This document shows, piece after piece, positions 1-6,913 of a stretch of DNA of 15,018 nucleotides. Origin of the DNA: Ruminococcaceae bacterium UBA7080 (GTDB lineage Bacteria; Bacillota; Clostridia; Oscillospirales; Acutalibacteraceae). Location of the stretch: positions 1 through 15,018 of the forward strand of contig DKZG01000019.1 of the NCBI GenBank assembly GCA_002493595.1, read 5' to 3'. The notes under the pieces were generated by a model, which made no database searches, was not told where the DNA came from, and saw only the letters and a list, made by a program, of their open reading frames with translations. Made by a program: the position numbers and the translations under genes. Position 1 is the first letter of the stretch. Each line of letters starts with the position of its first letter.

Positions 1-24
1 ATATTTTTATAATAATTTAAAATA

Positions 25-53
25 TTGCAATAATAAAAAAATATATGTATAAT
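25..53 (+). promoter_or_regulatory. Sigma-A-type promoter of the six-gene operon
   Basis: A -35 box TTGCAA lies at 25-30 and a perfect -10 box TATAAT at 48-53, separated by the optimal 17 bases, in an A/T-rich stretch. Transcription would begin near 60, leaving a short leader of about 27 bases before the first start codon. No operator palindrome is evident, but the sequence upstream of the window is missing. No other good promoter was noticed before the terminator at 6280. Confidence 0.7.
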
Positions 54-86
54 ATACATAAATTATATTTTAGGAGACGTTTCATT

Positions 87-341
87 ATGACATATACATA
101 TAATCCCACAGGTGTCTGTTCACAAAAAATCACAATAGAAATCAATGACGATGAAACCATCGCGGATATAAAATTTCTCGGTGGATGCAACGGAAACCTT
201 AAGGGTATATCTGCTTTGGCAAAGGGCAAAACTCTTGATGAGGTTATCGACTCTCTAAAAGGAATAAAATGCGGCTTTAAAAGCACTTCCTGCCCGGACC
301 AGCTGGCAAAAGCGCTTGAGCAGATTAAAGAAGAATTTTAA
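87..341 (+). CDS. TSCPD domain-containing protein (TIGR03905-like)
   Basis: This small protein of 84 residues carries the TSCPD signature at residues 67-71, followed by an amphipathic helix (QLAKALEQI). Its four cysteines, at 11, 34, 62 and 69, could form a metal site. The length and the N-terminal YNPTGVCSQ segment fit the stand-alone TSCPD family annotated as TIGR03905, whose biochemical role is not established. Related domains occur at the C-terminus of some ribonucleotide reductases. The start at 87 is preferred over an in-frame ATG at 45 because AGGAGA at 72-77 is well placed for it, and the ATG at 45 lies at the -10 box, upstream of the expected transcript start. It is the first gene of the operon and ends 15 bases before the glycosidase gene. 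A link between it and sugar use is not known. Confidence 0.85.
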   Translation: MTYTYNPTGVCSQKITIEINDDETIADIKFLGGCNGNLKGISALAKGKTLDEVIDSLKGIKCGFKSTSCPDQLAKALEQIKEEF

Positions 342-356
342 CAAGAGGTTTTTATT

Positions 357-2702
357 ATGCTAAGACTTGAAAGCAGAATTCTGCAGCGTGAATTCAAGGT
401 GCATGAAGGTAATCTGTATGCATCTCAAATTCGAAATACTTTATCAAAAATGGATTTAATTCCTGACGGAAACAGTGTTGAATTCCTATTCCATTTTACT
501 GACGGAACTGAGTTTTCTTCAAAAGGGCTTCAGGTCATTGACCACAACAAAAACGACAGCAGACTATCTTTCACATTTAAAGAGTGTGAGGGAATAACTG
601 TTACTATGTCTTTTTGGCCGGGTGAGGACGGAAACACACTGAGAAAGCAAATCTCATTTGTTCAGACCGGTGACAAAATAATTGACTATATAATGCTTGA
701 AAATATCGGCATTATCAATTCAAAAACACATTTTTGTGTTCCGAATGACATTGAAGGAACAGAGCTTAGCTCCTATCATTCTGCACTGGGTCAGCCATTT
801 TATATCGACAGCCTTTTTTTCGGCTGTGAATGTCCTGCTACAATGAATTCCATCGTATTCGGCATAGGCCAGGTTAAATACTATCTCGGCAAAAAGACAA
901 GCGGCAGATTTAATTGCCCTGTCACTATTGTAGGCGGCGCAAAAAGCAATCTGATGACAGATGTTCAAAGAGCATTTTTTGATTACATTGATGATATTGC
1001 AGTTAAAACGGATTTTCGGCTTCAGTATAACAGCTGGTATGATCATATGCTGAATATCAATGCAGATAACATCGAGAAATCCTTTTTTGAAATTGAAAAG
1101 CATTTATCATCAAACGGTGTTGCACCTATTGATGCATACGTTATCGACGACGGCTGGAATAATTATAAAGCATCTTTCTGGAGCTTTAACAAAAAGTTCC
1201 CGAATCAGCTTTATGATTCATCAGCAATGACCAAGCGCTTTTGCTCAAGCTTCGGTCTTTGGCTTGGCCCGAGAGGCGGATATAATTATCAATCAGCATT
1301 TGCTAAAAAAATGGAAAAGGCAGGTTTTGGTGCATATAACGCACAGGCCAAGGATGTGTGCGTTGCAGACAAAACATATCAGAAAAATGTACAGGATTTT
1401 ATTCTGAAAACAACACGTGAGTTTGATATAAACTATTGGAAATTTGATGGTTTCTGCTACAGACCCTGTACCAATTCAAAGCACAATCACGCAGTAGGCG
1501 GAGAAAATAATATGTATTATTTTACCGAAATGTGTGAAGGCTGGGCAGGAGTTTTCAAAAATCTGCGTGAACTTAGAAAAAAACAAGGCAAGGATATATG
1601 GATTAATATGACCTGTTATGTTAATCCTTCACCCTGGTGGCTGCAATATGTTAACAGCATTTGGCTTCAAAACAGTCAAGATATCGGCTTTTCAGACAAT
1701 ATCACAAATCAGTCTAAGCTTGACAGCGAGCTTACCTACAGGGATGCACGGTATTATAACTCTCTAAGAACACGGGCATGGCAAATCCCGAATAAATATA
1801 TATATAATCACGAGCCTATATACGGCACTTGTGCTAAGGTTGATTATACCGATGAGGAATTTGAAAAATATCTTTATTTCAACGCATGCAGAGGGCAGGC
1901 GCTCAATGAACTGCACCTAAGCTACACTATGATGAATAAAGCAAAATGGCGTACCCTTGCAAACGTTTTACAGTGGCAAAAAAGTAATTATGATATTCTT
2001 CAAAGAGTTAACCTTATCGGCGGCAAGCCTGATGATAATAATATTTACGGTTACTTTGGATGGACAGATAACGGCGACGGAATAATTGCCTTGAGAAACC
2101 CGACAGATGAAAAGACATCCTTAACGCTTACACTCAACAAGCTTATGGGATGCCCTGATAATCTTAAGGATGTTAAGCGTTATAATGTTTATAATGAAAG
2201 CGGTATAGAAAGCTTTGACAGCTACTCCTACGGCGATAAAATTGATATGACACTCAAGCCCTTTGAAATCAAAGTTTTTCAATTTGGTCATAATGACAGA
2301 AGATATGACTATCTAAAGGGCTCAAACGAATTTACGATTTCTTTCAAATATTCAGGTGAGGAAAATTGCCTCATAGCGGAAAATGATGATATCAAAATTT
2401 GGGTGGAAAAAGGCTTTATTAAAATTAAATGTGATGATGTGGAAATACATTCAGACAGCATCATCAGCTCGAACAGTCATAAAATAACCATTGTGAGAGA
2501 AAAAAACCGGATGCTTAAGCTTTATATTGACAGACATCTTGACTGCTCCGGGTACAGCGAAAATTCAAAAACAGAAGTATCTACTGATTTTTACGGCGGA
2601 GCTGAAGAATTTACTGTAAAGGACAAAGCAACACCATATGATGAAATCATCACGCTTAAGGAAATACTCGGCAATGTCGGCAAAAGAAGGAAGAAAGGTT
2701 AG
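357..2702 (+). CDS. GH36-like (clan GH-D) glycosidase, probable alpha-galactosidase
   Basis: This 781-residue protein has no signal peptide, so it should act in the cytoplasm on imported sugar. The layout fits clan GH-D: an N-terminal beta-rich domain (about 1-225), a (beta/alpha)8 barrel containing IDDGW at 263-267 and WKFDGF with Asp364 as the likely nucleophile, then C-terminal beta-rich regions. The acid/base residue is less clear; Asp442 in QNSQDIGF is a candidate. The usual GH36 nucleophile motif is KWDMNR, so WKFDGF marks a divergent subgroup and the exact substrate is uncertain. Residues from about 655 look like an extra beta-sandwich (concanavalin-like) module, uncommon in classical enzymes. 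The gene is followed after one base by the signal peptidase gene, and its natural partner is the GPH symporter further along the operon. Alternatives are raffinose-synthase-like or other alpha-glycoside activity. Confidence 0.75.
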   Translation: MLRLESRILQREFKVHEGNLYASQIRNTLSKMDLIPDGNSVEFLFHFTDGTEFSSKGLQVIDHNKNDSRLSFTFKECEGITVTMSFWPGEDGNTLRKQISFVQTGDKIIDYIMLENIGIINSKTHFCVPNDIEGTELSSYHSALGQPFYIDSLFFGCECPATMNSIVFGIGQVKYYLGKKTSGRFNCPVTIVGGAKSNLMTDVQRAFFDYIDDIAVKTDFRLQYNSWYDHMLNINADNIEKSFFEIEKHLSSNGVAPIDAYVIDDGWNNYKASFWSFNKKFPNQLYDSSAMTKRFCSSFGLWLGPRGGYNYQSAFAKKMEKAGFGAYNAQAKDVCVADKTYQKNVQDFILKTTREFDINYWKFDGFCYRPCTNSKHNHAVGGENNMYYFTEMCEGWAGVFKNLRELRKKQGKDIWINMTCYVNPSPWWLQYVNSIWLQNSQDIGFSDNITNQSKLDSELTYRDARYYNSLRTRAWQIPNKYIYNHEPIYGTCAKVDYTDEEFEKYLYFNACRGQALNELHLSYTMMNKAKWRTLANVLQWQKSNYDILQRVNLIGGKPDDNNIYGYFGWTDNGDGIIALRNPTDEKTSLTLTLNKLMGCPDNLKDVKRYNVYNESGIESFDSYSYGDKIDMTLKPFEIKVFQFGHNDRRYDYLKGSNEFTISFKYSGEENCLIAENDDIKIWVEKGFIKIKCDDVEIHSDSIISSNSHKITIVREKNRMLKLYIDRHLDCSGYSENSKTEVSTDFYGGAEEFTVKDKATPYDEIITLKEILGNVGKRRKKG

Positions 2703-2703
2703 T

Positions 2704-3453
2704 ATGAAATGTAAAAAATGCGGCTGTGACACACTGATAAAAAACGGTGACTGGTACAAATGCGCAAACTGCGGTGCCGAAATCTTTGATACAGAGGTTC
2801 AGCTCGGCAGTATAAAAAGCCCCACAAAAGAAGTAGAAAATATTGACAAAAACATAAATACGAATCTTGATGGGGCTGAAAGCAAAAATATAAAAGAACA
2901 CAATAAAGAAAACGGTCAAAAAAAATCACGCATACATGAAACCGTTGAGTTCTTTATACCGATTGTTGCAGCAGTTATAATTGCCGTTATTCTTAAAACC
3001 GTTGTTTTTGCAAATGCCGTTGTTCCCACAGGTTCAATGAAAAATACGATTGAGGAAAATGACAGGATTATTGCCAGCAGACTCGAATATATCAATCATG
3101 ACCCGGAAAGGTATGATGTAGTTATTTTTGATTATCCCGATAATGAGGAGCAATGCTTTGTAAAAAGAGTAATCGGTCTGCCCGGAGAAAAAGTAGAAAT
3201 TGTTAACGGCATTGTATATGTAACTCAGACAAACGGCGAAAAAATTCAGCTGGATGACAGCTTTGTGACAAACTGTGAACCTTTGGGTGATTTCGGTCCC
3301 TTTGAAGTACCAAAGGATTGCTATTTTATGCTTGGCGACAACAGAAACAACAGCTGGGACTCCCGTTTTTGGGACAATAAATATGTTCACAAGAAAAAAA
3401 TCCAAGGTCAGGTTAAATTCAAATATTCCCCCAACTTCAGCATAATAAAATAA
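2704..3453 (+). CDS. lepB: Signal peptidase I with N-terminal zinc ribbon
   Basis: Type I signal peptidases cut signal peptides from exported proteins on the outer face of the membrane, using a Ser/Lys dyad. All the signatures are present in this 249-residue protein: PTGSM with Ser111, CFVKRVIGLPGE with Lys154, and the LGDNRNNSWDSR box near the C-terminus. One membrane helix spans about 83-105. The unusual part is the cytoplasmic N-terminus of about 80 residues. It begins with a zinc ribbon (cysteines 3, 6, 8, 20 and 23; CKKC and CANC knuckles), followed by a charged, probably disordered linker. The start at 2704 is chosen over an upstream ATG at 2638 because AGGAAGAAAGG precedes it and the longer reading would overlap the glycosidase. 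A signal peptidase between a glycosidase and a sugar transporter is unexpected; whether it is the housekeeping enzyme cannot be told from this window. Confidence 0.9.
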   Translation: MKCKKCGCDTLIKNGDWYKCANCGAEIFDTEVQLGSIKSPTKEVENIDKNINTNLDGAESKNIKEHNKENGQKKSRIHETVEFFIPIVAAVIIAVILKTVVFANAVVPTGSMKNTIEENDRIIASRLEYINHDPERYDVVIFDYPDNEEQCFVKRVIGLPGEKVEIVNGIVYVTQTNGEKIQLDDSFVTNCEPLGDFGPFEVPKDCYFMLGDNRNNSWDSRFWDNKYVHKKKIQGQVKFKYSPNFSIIK

Positions 3454-3480
3454 ATAAAGCTTTTAAGAGAGGGCTATAAT

Positions 3481-4971
3481 ATGAAACAGGAAACCTATAT
3501 TAAGAAAAAAGAACGTTGGGCATTCAGTATAGGTGCATTGGGACAGGGCATGATTTATGCCATGATGTCAAGCTATATAAGCGATTATTATCTGAATGTG
3601 CTTCAGCTGACACCGATGTTTGTTCTTCTGCTTATGCTTCTTGCAAGAGTATGGGATGCAATCAATGACCCGCTTATGGGAATGATTGTAGACAGACATA
3701 CAACAAAACGCGGCAAGATGCGCCCATACATTATTTATGCGGCAATCCCTATAGGCATACTTACCGTACTCATGTATCTAAGTCCCAATCTAGACAAAAC
3801 TTCACTTATGATTTACTCAGCAATCGTTTATGTTGCCTGGGGTATGATTTACACAATGGCTGATGTTCCTTTTTGGAGTCTGCCTAATGTAATGACACCT
3901 AATGCCGAAGAAAGAAGCTCAACAATATCCTTCGGACGAACATTGAACGGTGTCGGTTCAGCCGTACCTGAAGTGCTGTTTCTCGTTATCGGCTTAATTC
4001 TGCCTAATATTTTAGGTACTTCCGACGGTCTGGAATATAACAAATTAAAATATCTTATTATGTCAATATTTACCGTTGTTATCGGTATACTGCTGTACGC
4101 AAGGTCTTATTTTCACATCAAAGAGAGAGTTGTTATTCCGGATGTTAAACCCGTAAAAGGAGAACCTTCAAGGCTTTCACGCATATTTAAATGTAAGCCT
4201 CTTATGCTTGTCATTTTAATGGGCATTCTTTCCAGCGGCCGTTATATGGTTCAGGCTGCAGCCGTCCACGTTGCACGATATGCATTTTACATAGGCAAAC
4301 CGCTTGAGGGAATGAGTGATGAAGCACGAGTTGCCGCCATTGAAGCCAGTGTATCCTCTGTTAAAACCATTTTCCAGGTTTGCGCAATTGTGGGTATGTT
4401 TGGTGCAATGCTTGTTATGCCGATTCTCATGAAAAAATTTGACTATAAAAAAATAGTGATTACAACCTGTATTGCAGGCTTTGTTGCAAGTATATTCACA
4501 ACACTCATAGGCTGGTTTACAATGAATTTGTATATTTGTATTCCGTTTATTCTGATTTCTTGCATTCCTTTGGGCGTTCTTAATGTCATCACATATGCCA
4601 TGATTGGTGACTGCCTTGATTATATGGAGCTTAAAACAGGCTTCAGGGACAATGCGCTTGGCTCAGCCTGTCAGGGCTTTGTAAACAAACTCGGCAATGC
4701 ACTCGCAACCTCAGGTATAGTGTTGATGTATATGTTCATCGGAATTGATCCGGAAAAGATGCTCAGCTCCGAAGTTATTATGGCTGCTACCGACCTTGCT
4801 ATGAACCAGCGCTTTGCTATGTTCTCCTTGGTATCCATAATCCCGGGAATCAGTCTGCTGCTCTGCGCAATTCCAATGTTTTTCTACAAAATCAGCGGAA
4901 AGAATAAAGAAAGAATGGAAGCTGAACTCGCACAGCAAAGAAAAGTAAGAGGTATTGAAATTAATGAATAA
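3481..4971 (+). CDS. GPH family sugar:cation symporter (MelB-like)
   Basis: This is a 496-residue, 12-helix transporter of the glycoside-pentoside-hexuronide family in the major facilitator superfamily. The family signature WDAINDPLMG lies at 58-67; Asp59 and Asp63 match the cation-site aspartates known in the melibiose permease MelB. The loop RGKMRPYI follows at about 77-84. Family members import sugars with Na+, H+ or Li+. With a leaderless GH36-like enzyme in the same operon, the likely substrate is an alpha-galactoside such as melibiose or a related glycoside, but the sugar cannot be read from sequence. A GAGAGGG ribosome binding site precedes the ATG. The last codons overlap the start of the hydrolase gene by eight bases, which suggests translational coupling. 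Confidence 0.88.
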   Translation: MKQETYIKKKERWAFSIGALGQGMIYAMMSSYISDYYLNVLQLTPMFVLLLMLLARVWDAINDPLMGMIVDRHTTKRGKMRPYIIYAAIPIGILTVLMYLSPNLDKTSLMIYSAIVYVAWGMIYTMADVPFWSLPNVMTPNAEERSSTISFGRTLNGVGSAVPEVLFLVIGLILPNILGTSDGLEYNKLKYLIMSIFTVVIGILLYARSYFHIKERVVIPDVKPVKGEPSRLSRIFKCKPLMLVILMGILSSGRYMVQAAAVHVARYAFYIGKPLEGMSDEARVAAIEASVSSVKTIFQVCAIVGMFGAMLVMPILMKKFDYKKIVITTCIAGFVASIFTTLIGWFTMNLYICIPFILISCIPLGVLNVITYAMIGDCLDYMELKTGFRDNALGSACQGFVNKLGNALATSGIVLMYMFIGIDPEKMLSSEVIMAATDLAMNQRFAMFSLVSIIPGISLLLCAIPMFFYKISGKNKERMEAELAQQRKVRGIEINE

Positions 4972-5914
4972 GAAGATACTTGCCGCTGCAATCGCCGCAG
5001 CTGCTGCCGGGCTTTTATGCGAAACTGCAATCAGCGGTTATATGGATATTGCTGCAAAAGAGAGAAAAAGAAAGTCACTCTTAGGTTATCTGATGTCACT
5101 TGGTGATCACACAGACTACAGTGATATGATAGCCTTTACGGAAGATAAAGTCAGATGGAATGAGCAGCAAAAAACAGAAAACATATCCATAACCTCCGAA
5201 CGAGGTGATCTTTTAAAGGGATACCTTACGCTGAATGAAAATGGCAGCAATATATTTGTATTTTTTGCGCACGGCTGCCGTTCAGACCATAACGGTGATC
5301 CTGCAAACTTCATGCGCTATTATCTCGAAAAAGGCTATAACTTTCTTTCCGTTGACCATGTGGCTCAAGGAAAAAGCAGCGGTGGTTATCTCGGATACGA
5401 TTATTTCGAAAGCACTGACAGCCTTGAATGGCTTGATTATTTAATCCGTAGATTTGGCAAAAATATAAAAATTATTATTCACGGTGTTTCCATGGGCGGT
5501 GCTACTATTTGCAAAATGGCAGATAAAGTTCCTGATCAGGTTAAACTTGCTGTTGCCGACTGCCCATACACAAGTGCACTTGAAGAATTTGATCACGTAG
5601 CAAAAAGTGCCGGTATTAAACACACGAAAATCATACTCAAAACGCTCAACGCCATGAACAAAAAATTTGCCGGCTACGACTTTAACGATACCGAAGTCAG
5701 AAGCTCAGTTAAAAATTCAAAAATTCCCATATTATTTGTTCACGGAAATAAGGATGATTTTGTCCCCACCGAGATGAGTATAGAACTATATGAAATATGT
5801 GAGAATAAAAAGGAACTTTATCTTGTTGACAATGCTATCCATGCGCAATCCATAAAAACGGATGAAATAAATTATCACAAAAAACTTGATGCGTTTATTG
5901 AAAAATATTTATAA
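4964..5914 (+). CDS. Membrane-anchored alpha/beta hydrolase (YqkD-like)
   Basis: This serine hydrolase has the alpha/beta fold and 316 residues. The nucleophile elbow GVSMG contains Ser176, the acid is in HGNKDD (Asp264 or Asp265), and the base is His293 in NAIHAQS. FAHGCRSD supplies the oxyanion-hole region. A hydrophobic, Ala-rich segment at about 5-19 follows NKK and should act as an uncleaved anchor or signal; LLC at its end does not make a proper lipobox. The set-up resembles Bacillus YqkD and other putative extracytoplasmic esterase-like hydrolases of unknown substrate. The ATG at 4964 is preferred over an in-frame TTG at 4955: AAGAGGT at 4947-4953 sits 10-11 bases before the ATG but almost touches the TTG. 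The gene overlaps the symporter by eight bases and ends 11 bases before the MIF-like gene. Deacylation of an imported glycoside is possible but unproven. Confidence 0.85.
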   Translation: MNKKILAAAIAAAAAGLLCETAISGYMDIAAKERKRKSLLGYLMSLGDHTDYSDMIAFTEDKVRWNEQQKTENISITSERGDLLKGYLTLNENGSNIFVFFAHGCRSDHNGDPANFMRYYLEKGYNFLSVDHVAQGKSSGGYLGYDYFESTDSLEWLDYLIRRFGKNIKIIIHGVSMGGATICKMADKVPDQVKLAVADCPYTSALEEFDHVAKSAGIKHTKIILKTLNAMNKKFAGYDFNDTEVRSSVKNSKIPILFVHGNKDDFVPTEMSIELYEICENKKELYLVDNAIHAQSIKTDEINYHKKLDAFIEKYL

Positions 5915-5925
5915 GGAGTATCGCT

Positions 5926-6264
5926 ATGCCATTTATTGAGGTAAAAACAAATCAAAATCTGACCGACTTTAAAGAGGAAATTAAAGCGGAACTTGGAACA
6001 GCCATTACTGCCATCCCCGGTAAAAGTGAAAGCTGGCTGATGGTGCAAATTTCGGACAATCAGGATATGTGGTTTAAGGGTACGGATGAACCCTGCGCTA
6101 TGTTTGAAATTGCAATATTCGGCAAGGCCGATAAAGCTGCATACGATGATTTGACTAAACGTATCTGCGACATTTCCGACATACTTCTTAATGTATCATC
6201 GGACAGAACATATGTAAAATATACGGAAATTGACCAATGGGGTTATAATCATTTTAATTTTTAA
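5926..6264 (+). CDS. MIF-like tautomerase (macrophage migration inhibitory factor homologue)
   Basis: The 112-residue protein aligns by eye along its whole length with vertebrate MIF. After Met removal, Pro1 would be the catalytic base of tautomerase-superfamily enzymes. Lys32 in GKSESW is conserved in position, as are the EPCA segment (Cys56), the FGK turn, and DRTYVKY with Tyr95 (numbering without Met). Differences are Phe59 in place of the second Cys of the MIF CALC motif, Phe64 for Ile64, and Lys97 for Asn97. Tautomerase activity is therefore plausible, while the thiol-oxidoreductase motif is lost. There is no signal peptide; eukaryotic MIF is also leaderless yet secreted. AAGGAG precedes the start, and the gene closes the operon, 15 bases before the terminator palindrome. 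Bacterial MIF homologues are known, for example in Prochlorococcus, but their roles are mostly unclear. Confidence 0.88.
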   Translation: MPFIEVKTNQNLTDFKEEIKAELGTAITAIPGKSESWLMVQISDNQDMWFKGTDEPCAMFEIAIFGKADKAAYDDLTKRICDISDILLNVSSDRTYVKYTEIDQWGYNHFNF

Positions 6265-6279
6265 CGATTAATCCATAAT

Positions 6280-6323
6280 GCAAAAAACAAGGGAGGGCAT
6301 ATATGCCCTCCCTTGTTTTTTGC
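6280..6323. terminator. Bidirectional intrinsic terminator (44-bp perfect palindrome)
   Basis: Two 21-base arms (6280-6300 and 6303-6323) pair perfectly around AT. The core is GGGAGGGC, flanked by an A6 run on one side and a T6 run on the other, so each strand gives a GC-rich stem followed by a U tract. It lies between two converging transcription units, the six-gene operon and the ATPase operon, and should stop both. Confidence 0.93.
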
Positions 6324-6349
6324 TGTACATATTGCATATTGAAAAATCG

Positions 6350-6880
6350 TTATGATTTAAATTTATCGCAATATTTAAGAATATAAAGCAACTGCTCTTT
6401 AGCGGCTTTTACACGGCTTCTTGCCATTAAAAGCGGTATACAAGTCACAGCAGCCGCTATTACAGCCGTGGCAATTGTAATCAAAACAGAATATCCCTCC
6501 ATTAATACCACTGCCGTAACAAGACCGAAAATAAGCATTGAAAATACGAAAACAGCAATAGCCGCACAAACGTATTTGCCAATATTGACAGATACTTCGA
6601 CTGATGTATGTTTTTCATCACCCGAAAAGCGAATTTGATTTACCGGCGAACTACGATAAAAACTATCGGTTTCCCTTGATGTAATCAGCCTGACATGATA
6701 AACGCCGCTGCTGTCAATTGTTCCGGTAAATTTATTTGTGCCATAGTCCGGATTTAATATGATTGTACTTTTTGAATACCCTTTTTTCGCCATATTCTGA
6801 AAGAATTTTCCAAACAGAACCTTGCTGTCATCAACGCTTTTATCTACATCAATCGTGTAAACAGATTTAAATAAGGTCAT
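6350..6880 (-). CDS. Two-helix membrane protein of unknown function
   Basis: I do not recognise a family. The protein (176 residues from this start) has a soluble N-terminal part of about 95 residues. It is rich in beta-like segments (IILNPDYGTNKFTG, YHVRLITSR), followed by two hydrophobic helices with a short loop (roughly residues 99-125 and 130-152) and a basic C-terminal tail (RSRVKAAKEQLLYILKYCDKFKS region). The start at 6880 is preferred because GGTGGAG lies about 5 bases upstream; an in-frame ATG at 6892 adds four residues but has no clear ribosome binding site. The gene begins 33 bases after the ATPase stop codon with no terminator between them, so it probably shares the metal-controlled transcript. 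That makes an accessory role to the pump or in envelope metal stress a reasonable guess, nothing more. Confidence 0.75.
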   Translation of the reverse strand: MTLFKSVYTIDVDKSVDDSKVLFGKFFQNMAKKGYSKSTIILNPDYGTNKFTGTIDSSGVYHVRLITSRETDSFYRSSPVNQIRFSGDEKHTSVEVSVNIGKYVCAAIAVFVFSMLIFGLVTAVVLMEGYSVLITIATAVIAAAVTCIPLLMARSRVKAAKEQLLYILKYCDKFKS

Positions 6881-6913
6881 ATTCTCCACCATTTCCGCGG
6901 TCTTGATAATTTG

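Noticed and set aside
4955..4957. TTG start for the alpha/beta hydrolase
   Set aside because: The ribosome binding site nearly touches it, while the ATG at 4964 is correctly spaced.
5019..5026. Lipobox in the alpha/beta hydrolase (GLLC)
   Set aside because: The residue before Cys is Leu, not Gly, Ala or Ser, so lipoprotein processing is unlikely.
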